Assembly (NCBI GenBank): GCA_937958815.1
Contig: CALGMR010000004.1
Coordinates: forward strand, 1-64,000
Length of the DNA: 64,000 bases
Source of the DNA: an uncultured Rhizobiaceae group bacterium
GTDB lineage: Bacteria; Pseudomonadota; Alphaproteobacteria; Rhizobiales; Rhizobiaceae
Direction of reading: 5' to 3'
Shown: one piece after another, positions 20,963 through 29,683 of the stretch
Numbering within the stretch: position 1 is the first letter of the stretch
Layout of the letters: each line of letters starts with the position of its first letter
Position numbers and translations under genes: made by a program
The notes under the pieces: generated by a model
The model's input: the letters and a program-made list of their open reading frames with translations, nothing else
Told to the model about the DNA's origin: nothing
Databases searched by the model: none

Positions 20963-22570
20963 ATGTCAATCAAACCAAATGTCGTTTTGATTCTTGCAGA
21001 TGATCTGGGTTTTGCTGACCTTGGTGTTACGGGCTCGGAAATCAGGACACCTAATATCGATGCATTGGCAGATAACGGCGTGCTTTTGACGTCTATGTAC
21101 AATTGTGCGCGCTGTTGTCCAACGCGAGCTTCATTGCTGACGGGGCTTTATCCGCACAATGCTGGTGTGGGCCATATGGGCGCAAATCTTGGGACACCTG
21201 AATATCAGGGATTTTTGAGGAACGATACTGCCACAATTGCTGAGCATCTGCGCGCTTCAGGCTATCGAACACTCATGTCTGGCAAATGGCATGTTGCTGG
21301 TGATTTCATGGCGAGAGAAGTGGATTCGTGGCGCGTTGGCGACGTTGATCATCCAACACCTCGCCAAAGAGGGTTTGATCGCTTTTATGGCATTGTCGAC
21401 GGCGTGACGCATTTTTTCTCTCCCCACTATATGCTGGAAGATGACGCGCGAGTGGACGTGTTTCCTGATGATTTCTACTTCACAGACGCAATCACCGATA
21501 AAGCAATCGGCATGGTTGAGGAGTCGGTTGAACTTGAACAACCGTTCTTTCTCTATCTTGCTCACACAGCGCCGCACTGGCCGCTCCACGCGCATCCAGA
21601 AGACATTGCGCGATATGATGGTGTTTATGATGGCGGGTGGGACAACGTCCGCACGGCCCGTCATGAGCAAATGAATTCGATGGGTCTGTTTCAAACAAAC
21701 TGGGATATCTCACCGCGAGACAGAGACGTTCACCCATGGTCATCGGAAAAGAACCACGACTGGGAAGCACGAAAGATGGCGACCTACGCGGCGATGGTTG
21801 ATCGGATGGATCAATCCATCGGCAGATTCATCGCTGCGCTTAAGAGACTTGAGCAATTCGACAACACGCTCATTCTGTTTCTTTCAGACAATGGTGGTTG
21901 TGCCGAATTCATGGCCGAAGATGGTTGGGCGAAGTTCTTTCCCGACGCCACAAATGATGGTCGCAAAATTGCCATGGGCAATCGTCCCGATGTGATGCCG
22001 GGTGATGCTCAGACCTATCAGAGCTACGACAAACCGTGGGCCAATGTCTCGAATGCGCCGTTCCGATTGTTCAAACACTATGTTCATGAAGGTGGGATTT
22101 CGACTCCGTTGGTTGCCCATTGGCCTGCAGGGATCAAGACCAAGCTGACAGTTCAAGCAGCCAGTCATGTCGTCGATCTGTTGCCGACAATCCTGGAAGT
22201 CACCGGTAGCAGCTATTTGAACGAACTGGGCGGGCATCCCATTCAGCCGACACAAGGGGAATCCCTGCTGCCCGTCCTACAGGGCAAGGTTTGGGAACGA
22301 GAGCAGCCGATTTTCTTTGAACACGAAGGCAATTGCGCGATCCGACAAGGCCAGTTCAAACTCGTCAAACAGTTCGGTGGGGCATGGGAACTGTACGATA
22401 TGGAGGTAGATCGCACAGAGCTGAATGATATGGGGGGAAAAAACCAGCCACTCGAAAAAGCGCTTCTCAAGCAGTACGATGCTTGGGCAATTGCCAACGG
22501 TGTCATGGATTGGAACCTCGCTTTGCCTCGGCTCCTAGAAGCATGGAAGATTGGATCAGCAGAAGGCTGA
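20963..22570 (+). CDS. Arylsulfatase-type sulfatase
   Basis: This 535-residue protein has the sulfatase layout: an N-terminal metal site (LILADDLGFADLG, Asp13/Asp14), then Cys51 in CCPTRASLLTG, the CxPxR motif whose Cys is turned into formylglycine, then GKWHV, and later LFLSDNGG and HEGGISTPLVAHWPAG. No signal peptide is visible from ATG 20963, so it may act in the cytoplasm. An in-frame earlier start at 20888 would add 25 residues without a signal. It removes sulfate from an unidentified ester. The maturation enzyme is not in this window. A link to sulfated fucose use is possible but unproven, because the fucose operon ends about 11 kb away. Confidence 0.88.
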   Translation: MSIKPNVVLILADDLGFADLGVTGSEIRTPNIDALADNGVLLTSMYNCARCCPTRASLLTGLYPHNAGVGHMGANLGTPEYQGFLRNDTATIAEHLRASGYRTLMSGKWHVAGDFMAREVDSWRVGDVDHPTPRQRGFDRFYGIVDGVTHFFSPHYMLEDDARVDVFPDDFYFTDAITDKAIGMVEESVELEQPFFLYLAHTAPHWPLHAHPEDIARYDGVYDGGWDNVRTARHEQMNSMGLFQTNWDISPRDRDVHPWSSEKNHDWEARKMATYAAMVDRMDQSIGRFIAALKRLEQFDNTLILFLSDNGGCAEFMAEDGWAKFFPDATNDGRKIAMGNRPDVMPGDAQTYQSYDKPWANVSNAPFRLFKHYVHEGGISTPLVAHWPAGIKTKLTVQAASHVVDLLPTILEVTGSSYLNELGGHPIQPTQGESLLPVLQGKVWEREQPIFFEHEGNCAIRQGQFKLVKQFGGAWELYDMEVDRTELNDMGGKNQPLEKALLKQYDAWAIANGVMDWNLALPRLLEAWKIGSAEG

Positions 22571-22760
22571 TTTTTCGAACGTCCGCTATTCAATTGTGAA
22601 CACTAAAGGTTAAAGGTCCACTTCCGGCCACTCAGCGAAGCGGGGCTGTTATGCGCGCAATGGCACCTCAGAGCCCAAAGGGGATGTGATCCATAGTGCC
22701 GCAGCTTGAACAGCTTACGTGCAATGCTCAGGCAAAATTGAAAACTTCAATGCTCGATTG
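22571..22760. repeat. Degenerate dispersed repeat, copy 2, between convergent genes
   Basis: The stretch ~22610-22690 carries AAAGGTCCACTTCCGGCCACTCA, GCGAAG, CAATGGCA, AGAGCCCAAAGG in the same order as the copy at 10310-10430. It lies between the stops of the convergent sulfatase and Anbu genes. No gene is seen in it. Confidence 0.45.
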
Positions 22761-23492
22761 CTAAAGTTTGTAAGCTGGTAGTGATTTGAAAGCAGTGCGA
22801 AGCGCATCGCCCCAACCGTTGGAAATCGCTTGATAGTATTCGTTATCTGCCTCGATACGAGCCTGGTTGGTTACTGTTAGGCTGTCAGCTTGGTAGGTCA
22901 ATAAATCCAAAGGCATACCAACGGAAAGGTTTGCCTTGATCGTAGAATCAAACGAAACCATCAATAGTTTTGCTGCGTCTTCAAAACTCATATCAGGTTC
23001 ATAGGCCCGCACTATTATCGGCTTACCATATTTCGCTTCACCGATCTGAAAAAACGGCGTCTCGGTGGTCACCTCAACAAAATTACCTTCCGGATAAATG
23101 AGAAACAGTGTCGGATCACTGCCCTTGATCTGTCCACCTAAAATTATCGAGGCTTTGAACTTCGAACTGGCTGATTGACCACCTGACGAACTGTTCTTTA
23201 TCACTTCCTTCAAAGTTGCACCGACAAGACGGGCAACTTGAAACATGGAAGGTTCATGCAAAATGGTTGGGCTTCGTTCAGAAATTGCCTTTGAACGTTC
23301 TTCGATCAGGCTGACCAATGATTGAGTGGTGGCGAGATTACCCGCTGTCATAAGCATAATGACGCGTTCTCCCGGAACTTCCCAAGTGAACATCTTTTTC
23401 GTCATCGAAAAATTATCGACACCGGCATTGGTGCGAGTGTCTGACATGAGGATTAGACCCTTGTTCAGTCGAAGGCCTACACAGTAAGTCAT
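22761..23492 (-). CDS. Anbu-type proteasome-like peptidase (COG3484)
   Basis: This 243-residue protein begins MTYCVGLRLNKGLILMSDTR, the N-terminal strand of the Anbu family, in which Thr2 becomes the catalytic N-terminal nucleophile after removal of Met. Later family segments are FSMTKKMFTW and SLVSLIEERS, and FFQIGEAKYGKPI in the middle. It assembles into proteasome-related rings in other bacteria. The start is ATG 23492; the ORF can be extended to 23567 but would lose the N-terminal Thr. It closes an operon with transglutaminase-like, alpha-E and permuted ATP-grasp genes, a combination proposed to make and process a peptide-type conjugate. Confidence 0.88.
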   Translation of the reverse strand: MTYCVGLRLNKGLILMSDTRTNAGVDNFSMTKKMFTWEVPGERVIMLMTAGNLATTQSLVSLIEERSKAISERSPTILHEPSMFQVARLVGATLKEVIKNSSSGGQSASSKFKASIILGGQIKGSDPTLFLIYPEGNFVEVTTETPFFQIGEAKYGKPIIVRAYEPDMSFEDAAKLLMVSFDSTIKANLSVGMPLDLLTYQADSLTVTNQARIEADNEYYQAISNGWGDALRTAFKSLPAYKL

Positions 23493-23541
23493 TGGAAAAG
23501 TCCAGCTTTGGATTCGTTTGTGATAGCAGGGTTCGTAGTGT

Positions 23542-24339
23542 TTACTGCTGAATTTGCAGAGATACAATCATGGATTCATTAGCGGTTCCCATTCGCACAC
23601 CAGAAATCGGAGCCGCGTCTCTTGAATCAAGGCCAGTCGCCAATCTTACATAACGCTCGTCTGGCGAAATCCCGTTGGATATGTCGAACCCGACCCAACC
23701 CAGTCCCTGCAAGTGCGCTTCAGCCCACGCATGACTGGCATCTTGATCCACCCGATCATTCATCATCAAATAACCGCTCACATAGCGCGCCGGAATTCCC
23801 GCTTTCCGTGCTGCAGAAACGAAAATCTGGGCATGGTCCTGACAAACACCACCACCGGAAATGATGGCTTCTTCTGCAGTTGTTCCAACAAACGTGCCAC
23901 CTTTGCCATATGGCACCGTATTCAACACAGCTTTCGATAGCGTGTGCAGGTCGTCAAGCTGACTGTCTGTTGTGCCGATAATTCGGGCCAGTTTTGCGAC
24001 GCCCTTGCCAGGTGTGGTGCGTCGCGTGTGTTGTTGAAAATGCCAAAGCGGAGCAGTTCCGTAAACCTTTCCCAGCACGCCAACAGTATCATTCGTTTCA
24101 ACCTCACCACTTGCAATAATGCGCACTTCATTCCGGTCGGGTTCAACCCTCACCAGCATCGTGTGATTTTTATGCTGGTCTAGAAATGTCAGCTCGGCGT
24201 TGCCGCCTTCAATGGCCACATCCCAATTCAAAACTTTCTGCTGCGGATTATCCATCGGGGTCAGCCGCACCTGTTGGAGCGCATAGCTCACCGGCTCATC
24301 GTAGGAATAGCTCGTTGTATGGGTGATCTTAAGTTTCAC
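23542..24339 (-). CDS. Transglutaminase-like cysteine peptidase, copy 1
   Basis: This 265-residue protein has an N-terminal beta-rich region (MKLKITHTTSYSYDEPV, typical of the family) and a transglutaminase/protease core with Cys166 (GGGVCQDHA), His203 (ASHAWAEA) and Asp219 (GFDI), a complete triad. Members may cut or form isopeptide-like bonds. It starts three bases after the alpha-E gene stops and is followed 49 bases later by Anbu. With the ATP-grasp ligase it may process a short peptide product. No signal peptide is seen, so it should act in the cytoplasm. Confidence 0.88.
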   Translation of the reverse strand: MKLKITHTTSYSYDEPVSYALQQVRLTPMDNPQQKVLNWDVAIEGGNAELTFLDQHKNHTMLVRVEPDRNEVRIIASGEVETNDTVGVLGKVYGTAPLWHFQQHTRRTTPGKGVAKLARIIGTTDSQLDDLHTLSKAVLNTVPYGKGGTFVGTTAEEAIISGGGVCQDHAQIFVSAARKAGIPARYVSGYLMMNDRVDQDASHAWAEAHLQGLGWVGFDISNGISPDERYVRLATGLDSRDAAPISGVRMGTANESMIVSLQIQQ

Positions 24340-24342
24340 GTC

Positions 24343-25284
24343 CTAACCATTGAACCTGTAATCGAGTTCGATCTGTGCCCCGACAGCGTTGTTCTCGCGG
24401 ATAAAGTCGCCAATAAACTGATGCAGTCCTGTCTCGAATATTGAACCGATATCATTTTTCTTCAACTTGGATTGCAAACTGTCGGCGAGATCGTGGCACG
24501 GCAATCGCTCCCCATAGTCTTTAGCGAGATAGCCGAGATTTGCGACCAGATGTTTTGTGCAAAACGCTAGTGATCGGGGAAATCTCGCATCTAAAATGAG
24601 GAATTCTACAATTGTTGATGACGTCATTTCGCTTTCATTTAGCCAACGAAACGCGCGGTGCGCCGATACTGACCGCAAAACGGTTTCCCATTGTACATTA
24701 TCAATCGATGACCCGACAAAGCTCGCTGACGGCAAAAGTGTGTAGTACTTTACGTCAATAATTCGAGCCGTATTATCTGCACGTTCGAGCGCTGTGCCAA
24801 TCATCGCAAAGTCGAAAATGTCATTGCGCAACATGGTGCCGTGCAATGCTCCACGAACCAGTGCGCTTTGCTGACGGATGATGCCGAGTATGGCAGGAAG
24901 TTCAGTCTCCTTTACTGGCTTCTTCAACGCTGATTTCAGCGTCATCCAGTTTTCGTTAACAGATTCCCACACCTCGGTTGTCAACGCGGTTCGCACCATC
25001 CGCGCATTTGTGCGGGCTTTTTCCGTAACGGAAATGACACTTGAAGGATTTGTTGTATCACGCAGCAGATAATCAACCACATTGGCGGCGTTAAAGGTTT
25101 CGTATTTCGCACTATAACCCGCTTTAACGCCAGCGGTTGTGACAACAGATTTCCATTCGGTCTCGCTGTCGGTTGAACGGGTCAGCGCAATTCGAAACCC
25201 TGCTTCAACCAGCCTCGCCGTGTTTTCACCCCGCTCCAGAAAACGGAACATCCAATAGAGGCCACCTGCGGTTTTGCCGAGCAT
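24343..25284 (-). CDS. Alpha-E domain protein (COG2307)
   Basis: This 313-residue all-alpha protein begins MLGKTAGGLYWMFRFLERGENTARL, the hallmark start of the alpha-E family, and keeps the ERADNTARIIDVKYY motif in its second half. Biochemical function is unknown; in genomes it nearly always lies between a circularly permuted ATP-grasp gene and a transglutaminase-like gene, as here. It begins three bases after the ATP-grasp stop, so the genes are co-translated. Confidence 0.9.
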   Translation of the reverse strand: MLGKTAGGLYWMFRFLERGENTARLVEAGFRIALTRSTDSETEWKSVVTTAGVKAGYSAKYETFNAANVVDYLLRDTTNPSSVISVTEKARTNARMVRTALTTEVWESVNENWMTLKSALKKPVKETELPAILGIIRQQSALVRGALHGTMLRNDIFDFAMIGTALERADNTARIIDVKYYTLLPSASFVGSSIDNVQWETVLRSVSAHRAFRWLNESEMTSSTIVEFLILDARFPRSLAFCTKHLVANLGYLAKDYGERLPCHDLADSLQSKLKKNDIGSIFETGLHQFIGDFIRENNAVGAQIELDYRFNG

Positions 25285-25287
25285 CCG

Positions 25288-26715
25288 CTAATCCTCCAAA
25301 ACCCAGGTGTCTTTTGTGCCGCCACCTTGGCTCGAATTGACCACCAAAGATCCTGCTTTCAATGCCACGCGGGTAAGCCCTCCTGGTGTGATGCTTACCT
25401 TATTGGGTGAAACCAGAACGAAGGGTCGCAAATCCACATGGCGAGGCGCGAGTTGTTTTTTGGTAAAGATGGGAACGGTCGAAAGTGAGAGCGTTGGTTG
25501 CGCGATATAGTTGCCAGGGTTTGATTTCAGCTTTGCAGTGAAAGCGGAAAGTTCTTTCTGACTGGCGGCCGGGCCAACCAACATGCCGTATCCACCGGAA
25601 CCATGAACCTCCTTTACGACAAGTTCTGACAAATGTTCCAGCACATATTGCAAAGAGGCTGGCTCGGAACAGCGCCATGTTTCGACGTTCTTCAGGATCG
25701 CTTTCTCACCTGTGTAGAATTCGATGATATCAGGCATATAAGAGTATATTGCTTTGTCATCGGCAATTCCGGTTCCCGGTGCATTTGCAATCGTGATATT
25801 GCCGGCACGATAGACATCCATGATGCCCGGCACTCCGAGCATCGATTCCGGCTTAAAGTTCAAAGGGTCGAGATACTCGTCGTCCACCCGACGATAAAGA
25901 ACATCGATCACTTTATAACCTTGTGTCGTACGCATGGCGATATGACCATCGACAACACGCAAATCATGACCTTCAACCAGTTCGACACCCATTTGATCAG
26001 CAAGAAACGAGTGCTCAAAATAAGCAGAATTGTGAATACCAGGGGTCAACACCGCAACGGTTGGCTTGCCTTCACAAGAATGCGGTGCGCATGCAGCTAA
26101 CGATTTGCGCAGATTTTTGGGATAATCGCTGACGGGTTGAACTTTAATCTGGCTGAACAACTCCGGAAACATGTGCAGCATCGTTTCACGGTTTTCCAGC
26201 ATGTAGGAAACGCCTGAGGGTGTTCGCGCATTGTCTTCCAGTACGAAAAAATCGTCTTCGCCTGTGCGCACGATGTCGGTTCCGACAATGTGGGTATAAA
26301 CGTCACCCGGCGGTGACATGCCGATCATCTGAGGAAGGAAAGCCGCATTTTGTGAGATCAGTTCTATAGGAACCCTCCCAGCTCGTAAAATCTCTTGCCG
26401 ATTATAGATGTCATGCAGAAAAGCATTGATCGCTCGCACGCGTTGCTCGATCCCCTTCGAAAGGCGCGTCCATTCCCTGCTGGAAAGAATGCGCGGGACA
26501 AGATCGAAAGGTATCAGACGTTCTTGAGCAGCGGCCTGACCGTATACGTTGAATGTAATACCCGTACGGCGGAAGAACGCTTCGGCTTCTTTCGACTTCT
26601 TTGTCAGTCGAGCAGGGTCTTCGCTACAGAACCATTTTTCGTAGTTGTCATACGGTTGACGAACGCCTTCGTTACCGAAAAGCATTTCATCAAAGTTTTT
26701 TCTGTCAGACCCCAT
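25288..26715 (-). CDS. Circularly permuted ATP-grasp protein (COG2308)
   Basis: This 475-residue protein has family segments FDLVPRILSSREWTRLSKGI, the nucleotide-binding region VLEDNARTPSGVSYMLENRE, LYRRVDDEYLDPL, KEVHGSGGYGMLVGP and the C-terminal HVDLRPFVLV. Permuted ATP-grasp enzymes ligate carboxylates to amines using ATP; in this context a peptide or amide ligase has been proposed. It is followed at once by the alpha-E gene. The start is ATG 26715. It and the downstream alpha-E, transglutaminase and Anbu genes form one leftward unit; the second transglutaminase lies upstream, 58 bases away. Confidence 0.9.
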   Translation of the reverse strand: MGSDRKNFDEMLFGNEGVRQPYDNYEKWFCSEDPARLTKKSKEAEAFFRRTGITFNVYGQAAAQERLIPFDLVPRILSSREWTRLSKGIEQRVRAINAFLHDIYNRQEILRAGRVPIELISQNAAFLPQMIGMSPPGDVYTHIVGTDIVRTGEDDFFVLEDNARTPSGVSYMLENRETMLHMFPELFSQIKVQPVSDYPKNLRKSLAACAPHSCEGKPTVAVLTPGIHNSAYFEHSFLADQMGVELVEGHDLRVVDGHIAMRTTQGYKVIDVLYRRVDDEYLDPLNFKPESMLGVPGIMDVYRAGNITIANAPGTGIADDKAIYSYMPDIIEFYTGEKAILKNVETWRCSEPASLQYVLEHLSELVVKEVHGSGGYGMLVGPAASQKELSAFTAKLKSNPGNYIAQPTLSLSTVPIFTKKQLAPRHVDLRPFVLVSPNKVSITPGGLTRVALKAGSLVVNSSQGGGTKDTWVLED

Positions 26716-26773
26716 CAACCAACATTAACTCTTTGAACCCGATACACAACAGCAGTTCGAGAGTTTTTGGCAA

Positions 26774-27553
26774 TCAAAGCTGACGGGCAACTTCTACAGA
26801 TTGCTGTCTTAATTCCAGCAACCCGTACGCCGTCAAAAAAGCTACGTCAGCGGCGTCGCGTCCAACACCGATGCGAACGACATCTTCAGCCTTGGCCATG
26901 CCTGTGGGGTCTACCAGATGCCAAGCGCCACCAAGATAAACTTCTACCACGGCATGAAAATCTTGAGGATCGACATCCGGTGCGTATGCACTGACCATAC
27001 GAGCGGGAATTGCAACTGCCCGCGCCATGGCGATGAGTACATGGGCGTAATCGCGGCAAACGCCTTGGCGACTGGAAAAGGTATCATGAGCGGTGGTTTG
27101 AGCATCGCTGGCACCTGATACATATTGGATGTTCTCGTTTATCCAATCTCGCATCTGAGAAACGAGAGCGCCTCCGGTAAGGTCACCGAACTCACCTGTC
27201 GTGAACGCATGAAAGTGCTCGGGGTGGCAGAACCGGGACGACATGAGATATTTGACAGCATCGCTTGGTAGCTCCCAGAGCGGAGTTTGTTGGAGGCTGG
27301 CTAATTCGACAGACAATCTAGAAACAGAAATTGTCGCTTCATAGACACATTCAAATTCCCTCTTCGCCTGCAACCAAATGCGTTGGCCAATTCCATCCTC
27401 TCCCGCAACCCGACGCATCGCGAGTTCAGGTGTCAAAGTTAGTTTATCAAACACTAATTCCTGATCGCCATCCGGCGCCGCCTCGATTTGCAAAAGTATG
27501 TCGCAGGGTTGTGAAGCAGTATACCAGAGATGCGTGTTGACTTGGATTTTCAA
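26774..27553 (-). CDS. Transglutaminase-like protein, copy 2
   Basis: This 259-residue protein has an N-terminal beta domain (KIQVNTHLWYTASQPCDILLQIEA) and a transglutaminase core with Cys166 (RQGVCRDYAHV), His200 (DFHAVVEVYL) and Asp215 (LVDPTG), a complete triad. The start is TTG 27553, preceded by TTAGGAAA at good distance; a longer frame to 27649 has no family match. It differs from copy 1 in the N-terminal domain and in the triad surroundings (CRDYA against CQDHA), so it is not a recent duplicate. It is first in the leftward Anbu/ATP-grasp unit. Confidence 0.85.
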   Translation of the reverse strand: MKIQVNTHLWYTASQPCDILLQIEAAPDGDQELVFDKLTLTPELAMRRVAGEDGIGQRIWLQAKREFECVYEATISVSRLSVELASLQQTPLWELPSDAVKYLMSSRFCHPEHFHAFTTGEFGDLTGGALVSQMRDWINENIQYVSGASDAQTTAHDTFSSRQGVCRDYAHVLIAMARAVAIPARMVSAYAPDVDPQDFHAVVEVYLGGAWHLVDPTGMAKAEDVVRIGVGRDAADVAFLTAYGLLELRQQSVEVARQL

Positions 27554-27980
27554 GAAGTTTCCTAAGGTTGCTTGGTGCGCTCGCACAATCACAATTTGAT
27601 AACCGCATTCGGATAAAAATGCACTCGAAAGTCGCTGCGGTGCGTCCAAAATCCGACAACTTTAAAATACTGCAAATGGAACATTTTTCTTCAAAGAACG
27701 ATATTCATTTTGTTCGCACTCCAGCCATTTGCAGGTTTGCAAGGGAGCCATTCTAACGTCCGCTTCTGCTTCCAAGTCAAAAAACGGAATGACTGATTTC
27801 GGCCAATCGTTGCTAGCCAAATATCAATTTTTTAACTCCGCGCGTGTTTTTCATCAGCATCCAGAAAGTGAAACCTACAACCTCTTGATACGCTAATCGT
27901 TCAATAAGCGTTCAATTAAGACGTTAAGCGGGCCAAATTTTTAAGGGGACCCATCTAAATAATTGTTTTTATTGAAGTAA
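27554..27980. other. Intergenic region between the transglutaminase gene and tRNA-Val
   Basis: No gene recognised. The segment ~27735-27825 (GTCCGCTTCTGC, TTTCGGCCAATC, CTAGCCAA) faintly resembles the dispersed repeat seen at 10.3 and 22.6 kb. The ~60 bases next to 27553 should hold the promoter of the leftward operon. Confidence 0.35.
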
Positions 27981-28055
27981 TGGTGGGCGATACTGGGATT
28001 GAACCAGTGACCCCTACAATGTCAATGTAGTGCTCTACCGCTGAGCTAATCGCCC
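27981..28055 (-). tRNA. tRNA-Val (anticodon GAC)
   Basis: Read on the minus strand, the 75-base cloverleaf has acceptor stem GGGCGAT / ATCGCCC, D arm with AGCTCAGCGGTAGAGC, anticodon stem CTACA / TGTAG with loop TTGACAT (anticodon GAC), T arm with GGTTCAATCC, and an encoded CCA end (complement of TGG at 27981-27983). All parts pair as expected. Confidence 0.97.
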
Positions 28056-28180
28056 GTTCCAAGAACGGTGAACCATCTGGTTCTGTTCGGGTCTGCTGAA
28101 GCAAGCATCAGCAATGCGCATACATCACACTTGCCCGTTGTTCGTCAACAGGTTTGATGTGGCAATTTATGCGTGGGGTG

Positions 28181-28540
28181 TTAGGCCGCCAACATCTTTT
28201 CAACTTCGTTGACGAGATCGCGCAGGTGGAATGGTTTTGAAAGGACTTTTGCATCCTTTGGAGCATCAGATTCCGGATTCAAAGCAACTGCTGCAAAACC
28301 GGTGATGAACATTACTTTCAGATCAGGGTCCAATTCTGTGGCGCGACGTGCCAATTCAATTCCATCCATTTCCGGCATGACAATATCCGTGAGCAACAGC
28401 GTGAACGGTTCTTCGCGAATGCGCTCGTAAGCGCTTGCACCATTGTCATAAGACACAACTTCGTAACCAGCGTTGATCAATGCCTTTTCGAGGAATCGAC
28501 GCATGTCATTGTCATCTTCAGCAAGGAGAATTTTGTTCAT
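28181..28540 (-). CDS. cpdR: CpdR-type single-domain response regulator
   Basis: This 119-residue receiver begins MNKILLAEDDNDMRRFLEKAL and has phosphoacceptor Asp in LLLTDIVMPEMDGIELA, the switch and following FITGFAAVAL, and KVLSKPFHLRDLV. It is nearly the consensus of alphaproteobacterial CpdR, which when unphosphorylated helps ClpXP localise and degrade cell-cycle proteins and is controlled by the CckA-ChpT relay. The start is ATG 28540 with GAGAG upstream. The divergent N-formylglutamate amidohydrolase and hisN genes are its usual neighbours in Hyphomicrobiales, which supports the name. Confidence 0.92.
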   Translation of the reverse strand: MNKILLAEDDNDMRRFLEKALINAGYEVVSYDNGASAYERIREEPFTLLLTDIVMPEMDGIELARRATELDPDLKVMFITGFAAVALNPESDAPKDAKVLSKPFHLRDLVNEVEKMLAA

Positions 28541-28756
28541 TCTATACTCTCTGGAATGTGGCCCATCGCAGCACTCAAAGGGCTTCAAGTGCGGCGCATA
28601 CAATCTGCTTGTGGGCCATAAAATCGCAATCTGGTAAATATCGCATAAACATTTCAACTTTTCCGCACATTTGCCTGAAACCAAACCACCGCAATCTGGC
28701 ACAATCTGGGCTGACAAGTTTGAGGCTCTGGGTTATCCTGAACCCAATAGAGGCAA

Positions 28757-29659
28757 ATGGACCTGATTTTGACCGCACGCGAGTTCAGCGACGTTAATCC
28801 AGCATTTTCGGTTTCCGCACCGGCCGAACAGCGCGTGCCCTTTGTGTTCAATTCGCCGCATAGCGGACGATATTATCCTAATTCTTTGTTGGCAGCTTCG
28901 CGCCTGACACCTCCACAATTAAGGTGTTCTGAAGATTTGTACGTGGATCAACTGTTCAGCAATGTGGTTGAAATTGGCGCTCCACTGCTCAGTGCAAATT
29001 TCCCTCGCGCATGGCTCGACGTTAATCGTGAACCCTATGAACTCGATCCCAAGCTCTTTAGTGAAAAACTACCCGGCCATGCCAATATTCGATCCATGCG
29101 CGTGTCTGGCGGGTTGGGAACAATTCCGCGTCTGGTGGCTGAACACATGCCAATTTATGACACAGCGCCCACGCTTGAAGAAGCTCTTGATCGAGTGGAA
29201 TTGATCTATCGACCCTATCACGAAACACTTAGAAAACTTTTGGCAAAGACGGTGATGGAATTTGGCCACGCGGTATTGGTGGACTGCCATTCAATGCCGT
29301 CTTCAGGCAGCAAATCTGAAGATCAATCCCGCCCAGACATCATCATTGGTGATCGCTACGGCACGTCGTGTCACGGGTCGATAAGTCACGAGTTAATCAT
29401 ACGCTTTTCAGAACTTGGATATTCTGTCACAAGAAACAAACCCTATGCGGGCGGCTTTATCACAGAGCATTACGGTCGTCCCCTCAAAGGATTTCATGCT
29501 GTTCAAATTGAAATCAATCGAAGTCTTTATGTGGATGAACTCACCCTTTTGCCCAAAGCTGGTTTTGAAACATTGAAAGAAGACATACGCAACGTCCTGA
29601 ACTATCTGGTGAGCATTCCAGATTCCAGATTTGAACCCACGCCAATCGCAGCTGAATAA
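28757..29659 (+). CDS. N-formylglutamate amidohydrolase family protein
   Basis: This 300-residue protein has FNSPHSGRYYP, LDVNREPYELD, VDCHSMPSSG and GGFITEHYGRP, the metal-binding and active-site segments of the N-formylglutamate amidohydrolase family. The classical role is the last step of one histidine-degradation route, formylglutamate to glutamate and formate, but no other hut genes are near. In many alphaproteobacteria this copy sits beside cpdR and hisN, as here, and its true substrate is not certain. Confidence 0.88.
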   Translation: MDLILTAREFSDVNPAFSVSAPAEQRVPFVFNSPHSGRYYPNSLLAASRLTPPQLRCSEDLYVDQLFSNVVEIGAPLLSANFPRAWLDVNREPYELDPKLFSEKLPGHANIRSMRVSGGLGTIPRLVAEHMPIYDTAPTLEEALDRVELIYRPYHETLRKLLAKTVMEFGHAVLVDCHSMPSSGSKSEDQSRPDIIIGDRYGTSCHGSISHELIIRFSELGYSVTRNKPYAGGFITEHYGRPLKGFHAVQIEINRSLYVDELTLLPKAGFETLKEDIRNVLNYLVSIPDSRFEPTPIAAE

Positions 29660-29683
29660 CCTTACGCTTAGGATAAATACGCC

